Assembly (NCBI RefSeq): GCF_000382485.1 | Contig: NZ_AORY01000021.1 | Location: forward strand, 1 to 64,000 | Origin: Sphingomonas sp. Mn802worker | Lineage (GTDB): Bacteria > Pseudomonadota > Alphaproteobacteria > Sphingomonadales > Sphingomonadaceae | Direction: 5' to 3' | Length of the DNA stretch: 64,000 nucleotides | In this document: positions 17,420 to 26,489 of the stretch, in pieces | How positions within the stretch are numbered: position 1 is the stretch's first letter | Layout of the letters: each line of letters opens with the position of its first letter | Position numbers and translations under genes: made by a program | The notes under the pieces: model-generated | What the model saw: only the letters and a program-made list of their open reading frames with translations | Database searches by the model: none | Told to the model about the DNA's origin: nothing

Positions 17420-18283
17420 ATGACGGCCTATACGCTCAGCGAGGCGGGCGCGCTGGCGCTTGCACGGATCGGTCGCCGTGCAGGCGCGCTGCCCTTGCAT
17501 GGCGATACGACGCCGCGACCGGTGCTGCGGGGGAGCCGCGAGGCGGGGACGTTCGAGAATGCGTTCTTCGTTCCGCCTGCGAAAGGCGAAACCGACCATC
17601 TGCTGCGCGTCGCGCGGCGTGCGCTCGATGCTGGGCGGATGCTGCGGCGGGTGGCGCGGCGCGGCGAGCGGGTGCTCAGCGCATCCGAGCGACTGATCGC
17701 GCAATTGAGCGCGGGCGCAGTGCGCGTACTGGAGGAATTGCTGACGCTGTCGCGACTCAATCGGGGGCGCGTTTATCCGAGCTACGACCATCTCGCGCGC
17801 GTCACCGGGCTCGGCCGCGCAACAGTCGCGCGCGGGTTGCGATTGCTCGAGGAGATCGGCTTCCTCGTGCGCCAGCGTCGATTCGCGCGATTAAGCACCG
17901 AGGGCGCCGGGCCTCGGATCGCGCAGACCTCCAATGCCTATCGCCTGACCTTGCCGCGCGGGATTGTCGCGCATCTGCCACGCTGGATGCGACCCGTCCC
18001 CCTGCCCGACGACGAGGCGTATCGGCTAGCGACGCGTGATGTCGAGCAGAAAGCGATGCGACAGTCGCTCAACTGCCGCGAACTAGCGCTTGCGACGCTC
18101 GATGGGCCTCTCGGGCGCATGCTCGCAAAACTTGGTGCCGGGATCGACGCGCGCGACACCGCTACACGGTCGCCGAGCGCGAGTCTCACGCTGATCCGTA
18201 ATCCCTCACTCAATCATCTATCTTCTGTAGAAATCAGTGATCCGATGCCAACAATCTACCGGCAATCGACCGCGTTGTTGTAA
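17420..18283 (+). CDS. Plasmid-type helix-turn-helix protein
   Basis: About 287 residues. The centre holds a winged helix-turn-helix (residues ~95-160): SERLIAQLSAGAVRVLEELL, YPSYDHLARVTGLGRATVARGLRLLEEIGFLVRQRR, as in the HTH_36-type replication-associated proteins of proteobacterial plasmids. The N-terminal 90 residues contain an amphipathic Arg-rich segment. ATG 17420 has AGGGG 8 nt upstream; ATG 17405 would add five residues. It follows repA and the iterons, so a role in replication or copy control is likely, but not established. Confidence 0.7.
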   Translation: MTAYTLSEAGALALARIGRRAGALPLHGDTTPRPVLRGSREAGTFENAFFVPPAKGETDHLLRVARRALDAGRMLRRVARRGERVLSASERLIAQLSAGAVRVLEELLTLSRLNRGRVYPSYDHLARVTGLGRATVARGLRLLEEIGFLVRQRRFARLSTEGAGPRIAQTSNAYRLTLPRGIVAHLPRWMRPVPLPDDEAYRLATRDVEQKAMRQSLNCRELALATLDGPLGRMLAKLGAGIDARDTATRSPSASLTLIRNPSLNHLSSVEISDPMPTIYRQSTALL

Positions 18284-18490
18284 GGAGTGTCGTTATTTAA
18301 AGTCGCAAACGCTACCTCATGACACAAATGTAGATAGGTGTATTCGTAGAGAACGGCTTCACAAGCGGTGCGATCATTCGCTAATGTTGCACACTACTGC
18401 GATGAAACCGCCCAAGCCGGCGACGAGGGGCCTCGACGTTTCGCTGCGCTGCAGCTAAAGTAGCAGGCTCGTACACACGGGAGTTCAATC

Positions 18491-18733
18491 ATGTTCGCCA
18501 AGTATTTCGCGGCTGCGGCCGCTTCCGCGCTCGTCGTCGCTCCAGTTGGGGCTGCGCCCGCCAACCCCGCTTCGTCGCTGTCGGTCACCAAGTCGGTTCG
18601 CGCTTCGACCGCGTCGTTGAAGAAGAACGAGCTCGCTGGCGGCGGTGTGATCATCGCGATCGTCGCCGCTGCGGCCGTCATTGCCGGCATCGTCATCATC
18701 GCTGACGACGGCAACAACTCGGACAGCAACTGA
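18491..18733 (+). CDS. Small exported protein with C-terminal membrane segment
   Basis: 80 residues. There is a signal-like N-terminus (MFAKYFAAAAASALVVAPVGAAPA), a short basic middle with KKNELAGG, one strongly hydrophobic segment (VIIAIVAAAAVIAGIVIIA) and an acidic Asn-rich end. GGGAG precedes ATG 18491 by 8 nt. Small proteins of this shape are common in sphingomonads but I know of no function. A hairpin follows the stop. Alanine and isoleucine dominate, and all codons fit the local GC bias, so it looks like a real gene. Confidence 0.65.
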   Translation: MFAKYFAAAAASALVVAPVGAAPANPASSLSVTKSVRASTASLKKNELAGGGVIIAIVAAAAVIAGIVIIADDGNNSDSN

Positions 18734-18741
18734 GCTGATCC

Positions 18742-18769
18742 CCTGCCCCGCCGTTCGTGGTGGGGCAGG
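18742..18769. terminator. Bidirectional hairpin between convergent genes
   Basis: CCTGCCCCGCC (18742-18752) pairs with GGTGGGGCAGG (18759-18769), 11 bp with one G-U pair, loop GTTCGT. There is no T-run. It lies between the small exported protein (+) and the GtrA-fused glycosyltransferase (-), so it probably serves both. Confidence 0.6.
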
Positions 18770-18803
18770 ATCTCCGTGCCAACTCAACCTGGCGCGCGTA
18801 GCA

Positions 18804-19970
18804 CTACTTCGCTCGACGCCGCGGCCGACGTGGTCGCCAGACCATATGCGTCGCGACCCCGAAGTTGAACACCGAACTCATCAGCGCTCCCACGATCCCA
18901 GCGAGCGGCCAGCTACCCACTTCCCGCAGTGTCAGATTGGCAACCGAGATATTGGCAAGCGCGCCTAGGCTGCACACCGCGCTGAACACCAGATAGCCAA
19001 CGACGAACTTAACCCCGCGCAACCGCGCCGAGCGATAGGTTATCGCGTTGTTGAGCACGTAGTTGAACGCCATCGCGCACAGCGTCGCGATCCCCTGAGC
19101 TCGCAGGAACGGCATCCCCTCCCCTACAGCTAGATCGAGTACGGCGAGATGGCATGCCAACCCCAGCCCCCCGATAGCGCAAAACAGCACGAAGCGCGGC
19201 GGGATCAACCCGCGGGTCAGCTTGTCGATCAGGAGGAAGGCATATTCGAGCAGCACGACGACATTGAGCTTGCTGGTGCCCGCACGACGCTCGCGAAAGA
19301 CATAGCCAACCTCGGTGACCTTCAAGGGTGTCGGCGACGCGGTCAGGATGTCGAGCAGGATCTTATAGCCCTGCTGCGACAGGTCGTAGATCGTCGCCTC
19401 GACCACCGAGCGGCGCAGCGCGAAGAACCCGCTCATCGGGTCGCTGACGCGGACGCCGGCGAGGCGATGGGCGATCCAGGTGGCAAGACGGCTCATCCGC
19501 TGACGACGCCGGTCCCACTCCCCTACCCCGCCACCCTCGACGTGCCGGCTGCCGATGACCAGATCGACGTCGGTGGTCTGGAGCAGCTCGAGCATGACCG
19601 GCAATCGTGTCTCGTCGTGCTGCAGGTCGGCGTCGATCACCGCAATCAACTTGCTCTCAGATGCGAGCACGCCCTCGACCACCGCCGAGGCGAGTCCGCG
19701 TCGTCCCACACGGCGGATGCAGCGGATCGGTGCGCCTTCCCCTGCCAGCGTGGCGACCTCGCCCGCGGTGCCGTCGGGACTGTCGTCGTCGACGATGATC
19801 AGCTCCCACGCGACCTCCCCCATCGCGCGCGCAATCGCGTCAGTCAGCGGGCGAATGTTGTCGCGTTCATTGTACGCGGGCGCGACGATCGACAGCGCGG
19901 GAATGTCGCGTCGATGTGTGAAGGAACGTGCCGGTACCAAGCTCCGGCTGCTGAGTTCCTCAGCGTTCAT
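18804..19970 (-). CDS. Polyprenol-phosphate glycosyltransferase (GT2) with GtrA domain
   Basis: 388 residues. Residues ~25-250 form a GT2 domain of the dolichyl-phosphate mannosyltransferase type: LSIVAPAYNERDNIRPL, ELIIVDDDSPDGTAGEV, AVIDADLQHDETRLP. Residues ~270-375 are a GtrA-like four-helix membrane domain (RFVLFCAIGGLGLACHLAVL, YVLNNAITYRS). Such fusions transfer a sugar to undecaprenyl phosphate and may flip the product for surface glycan modification. I start at ATG 19970 (MNAEEL); the longer GTG/ATG choice at 20009 covers a TGTCGACA site nearby. It is separated from the EPS cluster, so it may modify another polymer. Confidence 0.85.
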   Translation of the reverse strand: MNAEELSSRSLVPARSFTHRRDIPALSIVAPAYNERDNIRPLTDAIARAMGEVAWELIIVDDDSPDGTAGEVATLAGEGAPIRCIRRVGRRGLASAVVEGVLASESKLIAVIDADLQHDETRLPVMLELLQTTDVDLVIGSRHVEGGGVGEWDRRRQRMSRLATWIAHRLAGVRVSDPMSGFFALRRSVVEATIYDLSQQGYKILLDILTASPTPLKVTEVGYVFRERRAGTSKLNVVVLLEYAFLLIDKLTRGLIPPRFVLFCAIGGLGLACHLAVLDLAVGEGMPFLRAQGIATLCAMAFNYVLNNAITYRSARLRGVKFVVGYLVFSAVCSLGALANISVANLTLREVGSWPLAGIVGALMSSVFNFGVATHMVWRPRRPRRRAK

Positions 19971-20006
19971 TACACCGACCGCTAGAGGCCCGACCCGACA
20001 TGGCAA

Positions 20007-20016
20007 CATGTCGACA
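20007..20016 (+). promoter_or_regulatory. CATGTCGACA element upstream of the GtrA-fused transferase gene
   Basis: CATGTCGACA flanked by CAA and AAC, 37 nt upstream of the glycosyltransferase start (19970, minus strand). That is a plausible operator position, and it matches the element in front of parA. Confidence 0.45.
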
Positions 20017-20119
20017 ACTATACACGCGGACGTTGCGGTCGGTTGTGGGTTGCTGTGTCATGTGCCAGCCGGGTTCGCTGCGCTCGACGTCGATCAGGTC
20101 CCGGTGACGTGACTAACGG

Positions 20120-20452
20120 TCACTGCCCGCCGGCGTCGGTATTGATCGGTTGCGGCGGTGCGATCACCGGTGCGGTACGGCTCTTGTCGTCGGTGGTCGC
20201 AGCTTGGAATGCCGCGGTCGGATTGGCAGAAGCCTCCAGGCGATAGCGCTCGATGCGAAGGCTCAACCGATTGTCGAGCCGGCTGGATATACGATTGTTG
20301 ATCCGCGTCGGGTTGGTGTTCGCGGGCAGTCCCTTGGCGTTGAGGCGCGCACCATAAGCGGTTGCAGTAGCGCGCACCGATACGGGGCCGAGCAGCGCTG
20401 CACCGGACAAGGCCAGCGCGACGAAGTGGAACGGGCTTAGATCGGAACGCAT
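20120..20452 (-). CDS. Hypothetical exported protein
   Basis: 110 residues, not recognised. Signal-like N-terminus (MRSDLSPFHFVALALSGAALL ... VRATA), then an Arg/Asn-rich segment with the repeated pattern NNRISSRLDNRLSLRIERYRL, and a Pro/Thr-rich end. ATG 20452 starts the signal; a start at 20524 would add a charged 24-residue extension. TGTCGACA (20542-20549) lies 90 nt upstream. The Arg-rich middle could form an amphipathic helix. No partner is evident. Confidence 0.55.
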   Translation of the reverse strand: MRSDLSPFHFVALALSGAALLGPVSVRATATAYGARLNAKGLPANTNPTRINNRISSRLDNRLSLRIERYRLEASANPTAAFQAATTDDKSRTAPVIAPPQPINTDAGGQ

Positions 20453-20541
20453 GCCTGCGTGATAGTCGCTTTCGGGGTGGGCGTCACCACGACGAGCTCG
20501 GCACCTTGATGCAAACATTTCCACACCGCAACAGGTCTATG

Positions 20542-20549
20542 TGTCGACA
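20542..20549. promoter_or_regulatory. TGTCGACA element
   Basis: Octamer palindrome in the gap between the small exported protein gene and the broken lipoprotein gene, within 10 nt of the latter's reconstructed stop. Member of the repeated series in this window. Confidence 0.35.
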
Positions 20550-20551
20550 GG

Positions 20552-21495
20552 TCAACTCGCACCGACAAGAAACCACCCTGCCCGCCACTTTGAACGCAGT
20601 GCCGGCGGGCTGGTGTCGGGAAGCAGGCCGTTGGGAAAGTCGCTCGTATCGCGACCGACCACCGCGACGATGCAGCGTTGCGCCGCGATCACCGCGCGCT
20701 CTGCCGGCATCGCACCAGCGGTAAGACCCAGCCGCACCTCACCTAGATCAAGCAATTTAGCCAGCCCGGCATGGCGAAAGGCAGCTTCGATGTCGGACCG
20801 CGCGGCTGTCGGGGCGGGGCTGGTGAACACGACCGGGATCTCCAGTCTGGAATGCGTCGAGCCACTGCTGTGCCTCGCGGTCGAACCTCCAACGCCCGCC
20901 GTCCTGCGTCATCGCGGTTTCGAGCCGGACGAGCATCGCACGAGGACCGGTGCACGGGACCCATGCAGGTGCTGGTGCTACCGCGCGCCAGCAGCGCGCT
21001 GTCACCGGGCGAGCCGGGCAGGCTGGCGACATAGCGGCCGATATCGGTCCAGCGCGCACGCTGCGTCGGTGCGGGATCAGCCGTAGACGCGGTCGGCATG
21101 GCGAAAGGCGAGGGGAGTGCACCCGTATAAGCAACACCGGGACGCATCGCGCTCAGGTCAGCTGGAAGCGTCGCAGCGGGAGGTTGGATTTGGGTAATCG
21201 GGGCCCGAGCCGTAGGAGAGGGGGTGCTGTCAGGCGGGGGCAGGGCGGTCGCGGTATTGATCCGCGCCGCGCCTGAGCGGGGAGAAGCGGCCGTCGAAGT
21301 CGGGAGCACGCGCACCTGCTGCTCGCCACTCACCCGCTTCCGCGCGCGCGTCGTCGCGGCATAGTCGCCGGCCTTCTTCACCGCGACGCCGCCCGCTATT
21401 GCGGGGATAGCGGCAACGGCAACGCAGCCCGAAAGGCCCATCGTTACCAGTCCCAGCAGCGCAACTCGTCCGGTCCATCCGGTCAGCGTCATCAC
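20552..21495 (-). pseudogene. Lipoprotein gene with two apparent frameshifts
   Basis: The gene opens with a lipoprotein signal (lipobox LSGC) and a Pro/Thr-rich linker. Near 20950-20970 coding potential moves to a second frame (continuing GPRAMLVRLETAMTQDGG) and near 20840-20855 to a third (IPVVFTSPAPTAARSDIEAAF ... CIVAVVGRDTSDFPNG ... AGWFLV, stop 20552). Both shifts equal one extra base. Stitched together the protein is ~310 residues and looks like a HAD-like-fold lipoprotein I recall from sphingomonads, although the first catalytic Asp position reads VRLE. Uninterrupted translation of the first frame gives a 250-residue product with an implausible Arg/Pro-rich end. It is either a true pseudogene or two sequencing errors. 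It is divergent from parA. Confidence 0.6.
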
Positions 21496-21565
21496 TTACT
21501 CTCCTCGCGAGCGCTTGTGCGCTGTGCATCAGCGCATCGCAATGCGCAGGACACAAACATGTTGC

Positions 21566-21575
21566 CATGTCGACA
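21566..21575 (+). promoter_or_regulatory. parS: CATGTCGACA element upstream of parA
   Basis: CATGTCGACA within GTTGCCATGTCGACACAAC, 24 nt before the parA ATG and between divergent genes. A second dyad GCGCAT-CGCA-ATGCGC lies at 21532-21547. The position fits the operator/centromere of a ParA plus ribbon-helix-helix system. The parS label is an inference. Confidence 0.5.
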
Positions 21576-21598
21576 CAACGACAGGTAGGAACGCACCC

Positions 21599-22252
21599 AT
21601 GCCGACAATCGCGATCATCAGCCAGAAGGGCGGGGCGGGCAAGACGACGCTGGCGCTCCACCTCGCCGCCGTGGCGCAGGAGGCGGGCGCGGTGTCGCTC
21701 GTTATCGATACCGACCCGCAGGCGACCGCCAGCCAGTGGGCTGCCTGGCGCGGCGACCGCGCGCCCGAGGTGATCGACAGCCCGCCGCCCAGGCTCGCCG
21801 CCAAGGTCGAGGCCGCACGCGGGCAGGGGGCCGAGGTGATCGTGATCGACACGCCCCCGCATGCCGACAGCGCCGCGCGCGCCGCGGTCGAGCTCGCCGA
21901 CCTCGTGCTGATCCCGTGCCGTCCTTCCGCCTTCGACCTGTCGGCGATCCAGACCACCGCCAAGCTGGTGCAGCTGCTGCGCAAGCCCGCGTTCGTGGTC
22001 TTCACCGCGGGCAGCCCCAATGCGCCGCGCGTGTATGAGGAGGCGAGCGAATTGGTAGAGGGCTACGGCACGCCGCCCTGTCCAGTGATTTTGCCCGACC
22101 GCGCCGCCTATCGCCACGCCTCGGCACAAGGCGCGACCGTCACCGAGATCGAGCCCGCCGGCAAGGCCGCAAGCGAGGTTCGCGAATTGTACAAGTGGAC
22201 ATGTCGACAGTTAGGCTTGTCGGCACCGCGCTTTAGAAAGGTCCGCGCATGA
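21599..22252 (+). CDS. parA: ParA-family partition ATPase
   Basis: 217 residues. The deviant Walker A motif is ISQKGGAGKTTLALHLA (residues 6-22), VIDTDPQATASQW carries the A' motif, and VIVIDTPPHADS is Walker B. The short form without an N-terminal DNA-binding domain is typical of type Ib plasmid ParA proteins paired with a small RHH protein. GTAGGA lies 9 nt before ATG 21599, where the P-loop motif starts properly. The stop overlaps the RHH gene as ATGA. It should move replicon copies over the nucleoid. A decayed second copy of its middle part lies near 53.2 kb. Confidence 0.93.
   Translation: MPTIAIISQKGGAGKTTLALHLAAVAQEAGAVSLVIDTDPQATASQWAAWRGDRAPEVIDSPPPRLAAKVEAARGQGAEVIVIDTPPHADSAARAAVELADLVLIPCRPSAFDLSAIQTTAKLVQLLRKPAFVVFTAGSPNAPRVYEEASELVEGYGTPPCPVILPDRAAYRHASAQGATVTEIEPAGKAASEVRELYKWTCRQLGLSAPRFRKVRA
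22200..22209 (+). promoter_or_regulatory. CATGTCGACA inside parA 3' end
   Basis: A copy of the 10-mer encoding part of KWTCRQ near the ParA C-terminus, 40 nt upstream of the RHH gene start. It may be bound by the RHH protein or be a coding coincidence. Confidence 0.3.
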
Positions 22253-22545
22253 GCCGCAAGCCGAGCTTCGCTAACTTGAAGACCGTCGCACAGACGGCAC
22301 CGGCCGCAACGCCTGCACCACGTGCCGTTGAGCCGTCTGCCGCGGTAGGGGAGGGAGCCGAGCGTACCTCCACCCGCCCGATCAGCCGCGAAGGCCGCAA
22401 GCAGATTGCGGGCTTCTTCACGCCTGACATGTCGTTCGCGATGCACATGCTCGCGCGCCGTCAGGGTAGGAGCCTCCAAGCGTTGATGGCAGAGGCGTTC
22501 AACGATGTGCTCCGGAAACACGGCGAGAGCCCTATCGGGGAGTAA
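22249..22545 (+). CDS. Ribbon-helix-helix partition partner (ParB/ParG-like)
   Basis: 98 residues. A flexible Ala/Pro/Thr-rich N-terminus (about 45 residues) precedes a C-terminal ribbon-helix-helix: KQIAGFFTPDMSFAMHMLARRQGRSLQALMAEAFNDVLRKHG. Coupled to parA by ATGA overlap. In type Ib partition loci such a protein binds the centromere and represses its own operon, and its flexible tail stimulates the ATPase. The repeated TGTCGACA elements nearby are its likeliest targets; not shown. The next gene converges 6 nt away. Confidence 0.8.
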   Translation: MSRKPSFANLKTVAQTAPAATPAPRAVEPSAAVGEGAERTSTRPISREGRKQIAGFFTPDMSFAMHMLARRQGRSLQALMAEAFNDVLRKHGESPIGE

Positions 22546-22551
22546 ACCCTA

Positions 22552-23421
22552 TTAGGCGTTCTCCACTGCCTTTAAGATGGCTCGGCCGTAAGCGGTTTTC
22601 TTGAACTTCTCGCCCGCTGCGCGCGCCTGCTCGGCCGAGATGAAACCCATCTCGAACGCGATCTCCTCGAGGCAGGCGATCTGAACGCCTTGGCGGTGCT
22701 GGAGCGTGCGGACGAACTCGCTGGCTTCGAGCAGGCTGTCGTGCGTGCCGGTGTCGAGCCATGCGTAGCCGCGACCCATCTGCTCGACAAATAGGTCGCC
22801 TGCCTCGAGATAGATGCGGTTGAGGTCGGTGATCTCGAGTTCGCCGCGCGCGCTCGGCTTCAGGTTGCGCGCGAACTCGACGACGCGGTTGTCGTAGAAA
22901 TAGAGGCCGGTGACCGCGTGGTTGGATTTGGGCGCTTCCGGCTTCTCCTCCAGGCTGACCGCGCGGCCTCCCTCACCAAATTCGATCACACCATAGCGTT
23001 CGGGATCATCGACCTGGTAGGAGAACACCGTGGCGCATCCTTTGCGTGTGACCGCATTTTCCAGCAGGTCGGTCAGATGCGCGCCGAAGAAGATGTTGTC
23101 GCCGAGCACCAGCGCGACGTCGTCGCCGCCGATGAAGTCCGCGCCAATCGTCAAGGCTTGCGCGAGGCCCTCGGGACTCGGCTGCTCGGCGTAGGCGATC
23201 GAGATGCCGAAGGCGGAGCCGTCCTCGAACAGCCGGCGATAGTTGTCGAGATACTCGGGGCTCGAGATGATCAGCACGTCGCGGATCCCCGCGAGCATCA
23301 GCACCGACAGCGGGTAATAGATCATCGGCTTGTCGTAGACGGGCAGCAGCTGCTTATTGACGGCCAGCGTCGCCGGATGGAGCCGCGTGCCCGAGCCGCC
23401 GGCGAGGATGATGCCCTTCAC
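22552..23421 (-). CDS. rmlA: Glucose-1-phosphate thymidylyltransferase
   Basis: 289 residues, first enzyme of dTDP-L-rhamnose synthesis (glucose-1-phosphate + dTTP to dTDP-glucose). Signature [39 protein letters not shown], then [10 protein letters not shown] and the late motif [18 protein letters not shown]. The length is normal for RmlA. It starts at GTG 23421, overlapping the rmlD stop (GTGA); any longer start would run through rmlD coding sequence. dTDP-glucose also feeds the 3-amino sugar module near 37-40 kb. Confidence 0.95.
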   Translation of the reverse strand: MKGIILAGGSGTRLHPATLAVNKQLLPVYDKPMIYYPLSVLMLAGIRDVLIISSPEYLDNYRRLFEDGSAFGISIAYAEQPSPEGLAQALTIGADFIGGDDVALVLGDNIFFGAHLTDLLENAVTRKGCATVFSYQVDDPERYGVIEFGEGGRAVSLEEKPEAPKSNHAVTGLYFYDNRVVEFARNLKPSARGELEITDLNRIYLEAGDLFVEQMGRGYAWLDTGTHDSLLEASEFVRTLQHRQGVQIACLEEIAFEMGFISAEQARAAGEKFKKTAYGRAILKAVENA

Positions 23422-24386
23422 TTCACGTCTCCGATCAATTCGTCGAGGATGTCGCCGAGCGCGTCCTGCCAGGGACGCGGCTGGATACCGTAGGCTTGCT
23501 GGATCGCCGCATGGCTGAGCAGCGAGTTGGCCGGGCGCTTCGCCGGTGTCGGATATTCGGCGGTGGTGATGCCGGTAACCTTGGCGGTGGATCCACCGCG
23601 CGCCGAGGACTGGCGGAAGATCTCGAACGCGAAGCCTGCCCAGGTGATCTTGCCCGCGTTCGAGAAGTGGAACGTGCCGGTCGGCGCGTCGGCGTCGGCG
23701 ATCAGCCGCAGCGTGATCGTCTGAAGCGCCTGTGCCAGGTCGGCTGCGCTGGTCGGCGAACCGCACTGGTCGTCGACAACGCGCAACGTCTGGTTAGTCG
23801 CGGCGACGCGCAGCATCGTTTTCACGAAATTGTTGCTGTGCGCGGAGACGACCCAGGCGGTGCGCACGATCGCATGACGCGCGCTCGAGGTGCGCACCGC
23901 GAGCTCGCCGCCGAGCTTCGACGCGCCGTAGACGCCCAAGGGTGCGACCGCGTCGTCGACATCCCACGCACCCATCTTGTCGCCGGCGAAGACGTAGTCG
24001 GTCGATACCTGGACGAGCGGGATGTTCGCGTCCGCGCACGCCTTGGCGAACGCCGCGGGTGCCATCGCGTTGACGGCCCAGGCGGTGACGAGGTCGCTCT
24101 CGGCCTTGTCGACTGCGGTATAGGCCGCGCCGTTGATCACGGCCGCGAACGGCTGCCCGTCGTGCCCAGCCGCCACGTATCGCTCGATCGCCGCGGCGTC
24201 GGTCAGATCGAGGTCGACGACGTCAATTGCGACGACCCGGACGCCTGCGGGCCAGGTGAGCCGCTGGAGCTCGGTGCCGAGCTGCCCGTTCGCGCCGGTG
24301 ACGAGGATGGCGCCTGTTACTGTATACCCGTGTCGTTCCGTCGACGTGTCGACACGCGCACTTGCCGACGTGTCGGCGGGGCTCAT
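23418..24386 (-). CDS. rmlD: dTDP-4-dehydrorhamnose reductase
   Basis: 322 residues. Rossmann motif [17 protein letters not shown], then [29 protein letters not shown] and YGASKLGGE (Tyr-x-x-x-Lys). Last step of dTDP-L-rhamnose formation. The start ATG 24386 overlaps the rmlB stop as ATGA. It gives an unusual ~26-residue polar extension before the Rossmann motif, within which a TGTCGACA element lies; no in-frame ATG, GTG or TTG is available closer to ILVTG. Order in the operon is rmlC-rmlB-rmlD-rmlA. Confidence 0.93.
   Translation of the reverse strand: MSPADTSASARVDTSTERHGYTVTGAILVTGANGQLGTELQRLTWPAGVRVVAIDVVDLDLTDAAAIERYVAAGHDGQPFAAVINGAAYTAVDKAESDLVTAWAVNAMAPAAFAKACADANIPLVQVSTDYVFAGDKMGAWDVDDAVAPLGVYGASKLGGELAVRTSSARHAIVRTAWVVSAHSNNFVKTMLRVAATNQTLRVVDDQCGSPTSAADLAQALQTITLRLIADADAPTGTFHFSNAGKITWAGFAFEIFRQSSARGGSTAKVTGITTAEYPTPAKRPANSLLSHAAIQQAYGIQPRPWQDALGDILDELIGDVK
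24347..24354. promoter_or_regulatory. TGTCGACA within rmlD N-terminal extension
   Basis: Octamer palindrome in the extra N-terminal codons of rmlD, next to related sequence GACGTGTCGG. It could be a binding site at the rmlB-rmlD junction or incidental. Confidence 0.25.
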
Positions 24387-25434
24387 GCCGCGACCCCGCG
24401 GCGGTCGGACGCCTTCGCCGCGACCAGCGGGCGCCACCAATCCTCGTTGGCGAGGTACCATTCGACCGTTTTGCGAATGCCGCTCTCGAACGTCTCCTGC
24501 GGGTACCAGCCGAGCTCGTCACCGATGCGGCTAGCGTCGATCGCGTAGCGCTTGTCGTGGCCTGGGCGGTCGGCGACCTCGCTCATCTGCTCCGCATAAG
24601 GCTTGCCATCGGCGCGCGGGCGCAGCTCGTCGAGAATCGCACACAAAGTGCGCACGACCTCAATGTTCTGCCGCTCGTTGTGTCCACCGACATTGTAGGT
24701 GCGCCCGACCTGCCCACGCTCGAACACCGCCTGGAGGGCACGGACGTGATCCTCGACGAACAGCCAGTCGCGTACTTGGTCGCCCTTGCCGTAGATCGGC
24801 AGCGGCTCGCCATCGAATGCCTTCGCGATCATCAGCGGGATCAGCTTTTCGGGAAAATGATACGGCCCGTAATTGTTCGAGCAATTGGTGATCAGCACCG
24901 GCAGCCCGAAGGTGTGGCCCCAGGCGCTGACGAGATGGTCGGACCCGGCCTTGGACGCCGAATAGGGCGAGCGCGGGTCGTAGGGCGTCTCCTCGGTGAA
25001 GAGGCCTTCCTCACCCAGCGAGCCAAACACTTCATCGGTCGAGATGTGGTGGAAGCGGAACCGCTCCTTCGCCTCGCCCTCAAGGCCCTGCCAATAGTCG
25101 CGCGCTTCGGCGAGCATCGTGTAGGTGCCGACGACATTGGTCTGGATAAAGGCGCCGGGGCTGTCGATCGAGCGGTCGACGTGGCTTTCCGCCGCCAGGT
25201 GCGTGATCACGTCCGGCTTGAACTCAGCGATCACGGCGCGAACGGCCTGGGCGTCACAGATGTCGCCCTGGACGAAGCGATAGCGGTTGCTGTTCGCCAC
25301 GCGTTCGACGGTCGACAGCGTGCCGGCATAGGTCAGCATGTCGAAGTTGAGCACCTCATAGTCGGTGTTCTCGATGAGATGCCGGACAAGGGCCGAGCCG
25401 ATGAAGCCGGCCCCCCGGTGACGAAGATGCGCAT
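24383..25434 (-). pseudogene. rmlB: dTDP-glucose 4,6-dehydratase, one-base frameshift
   Basis: From [10 protein letters not shown] to the end the frame encodes Rml[28 protein letters not shown] (Thr-Asp-Glu triad), [30 protein letters not shown]. The expected start lies in another frame: ATG at 25434 reads MRIFVTGG and then shifts. Adding one C to the run of six C at 25411-25416 restores [19 protein letters not shown] joined to the downstream frame, giving exactly 350 residues, the family norm. Either the gene is broken or a homopolymer base was miscalled. It is essential for rhamnose and for the dTDP-amino sugar, so an error in the assembly is a serious possibility. A GTG at 25354 would give a product lacking the NAD-binding motif. 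Confidence 0.85.
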
Positions 25435-25446
25435 GGGTGTAGTCCT

Positions 25447-26007
25447 TCAGGCGAGCGGGGCGAGCGGGCGCCCGTCATAGGCGAACGGGCTGTCGAAGTC
25501 GGCGAGGGTGGGCTGTCGCTGGTCCTTGTCGGAAAGCTCCGGCACCGCACCGGCCGGCAGCGGCCAGTCGATCCCGACGCTGTCCCATGCAATCCCGCCG
25601 TCATGATCGGGCGCGTAGGTGTCTGAGCATTTGTAGACGACCTCGCAATCTGGCTCAAGCGTCAGGAACCCGTGCGCGAAGCCGACGGGGATGAACAGTT
25701 GATCGCCATTTTCCGCGCTGAGTTCCGCACCGACCCATTTGCCGTACGTGGGCGATTTCCATCGTACGTCCACAACGACGTCGTAAATCCGTCCACGAAT
25801 GCAGCGGACAATCTTGTTCTGCGCACGCGGAGGGGTCTGGAAATGCAATCCGCGCAGGGTGAAAGCGGTAGCGGAGAGCGAGTGATTGTCCTGTACGAAC
25901 GTGGCGTCTATCCCGTAACCGGCGAACGTATCGCGATTATAGGTTTCAACGAACCAGCCGCGCGCATCGCCATGACGGCGAGGATGAATGAGCTTGACGG
26001 ATGCCAT
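25447..26007 (-). CDS. rmlC: dTDP-4-dehydrorhamnose 3,5-epimerase
   Basis: 186 residues. Cupin fold with [55 protein letters not shown] and [21 protein letters not shown], matching RmlC, including the catalytic His in LRGLHFQ. I start at ATG 26007 ([17 protein letters not shown]), the normal family N-terminus; an ATG at 26124 would overlap the divergent promoter region. First gene of the leftward rml operon. Confidence 0.95.
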   Translation of the reverse strand: MASVKLIHPRRHGDARGWFVETYNRDTFAGYGIDATFVQDNHSLSATAFTLRGLHFQTPPRAQNKIVRCIRGRIYDVVVDVRWKSPTYGKWVGAELSAENGDQLFIPVGFAHGFLTLEPDCEVVYKCSDTYAPDHDGGIAWDSVGIDWPLPAGAVPELSDKDQRQPTLADFDSPFAYDGRPLAPLA

Positions 26008-26083
26008 AGCCGCAGGCCTTAGCGGCGCAGATCGTGCGACGCCATCACTCTCAAAACGATCGCTTTGGCTTGGCAAAGCAAGG

Positions 26084-26434
26084 ATGTCACCCGTGTTCGC
26101 CCTTCTCGGATGGGGATCGTTCAAGGACTGGCTGTCGGAAACGACGGGGCTGAGGCATCACGGCTGGCACGTGCTGCTCGGTCTAGCGCTGACGCTGGGA
26201 TTCACATGGGCGCTGCGCCGGTCGCTGGGATCCTGGTTGCCGCTGGTGCTGCTCGCACTCGAGCTCGTCAACGAGGTATCCGATTTCACGCGCTACTATG
26301 TTTCCGGCTGGCCATGGAAGCCGGGGCCGACAATGATCGACATTGTGCTCACCATGGCGGCGCCGCTCGCGATCACCATCGTCGTGCGGATGACCTCGCC
26401 GCACGTTCCGGGAGCACCACCCGGCACTCGCTAA
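26084..26434 (+). CDS. Small membrane protein at EPS locus
   Basis: 116 residues with three hydrophobic segments (roughly 22-38, 43-55 and 78-95) and the recognisable piece WLSETTGLRHHGWHVLLGLALTLG. Not assigned to a function. It is transcribed divergently from rmlC and lies 55 nt upstream of the initiating sugar transferase gene. The start is ATG 26084 with AAGG immediately before, a tight fit; an ATG at 25988 would overlap rmlC coding sequence antisense. Probably a minor component of the polysaccharide locus. Confidence 0.6.
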   Translation: MSPVFALLGWGSFKDWLSETTGLRHHGWHVLLGLALTLGFTWALRRSLGSWLPLVLLALELVNEVSDFTRYYVSGWPWKPGPTMIDIVLTMAAPLAITIVVRMTSPHVPGAPPGTR

Positions 26435-26489
26435 TCGAGGCAACGCTGATTAAGAGCCGAATCCAGTTTTAAGACAAGGCAAGAACAAC

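Noticed and set aside
26065..26472. 135-codon frame overlapping the small membrane protein
   Set aside because: Out of frame with the hydrophobic, better-supported protein at 26084-26434.
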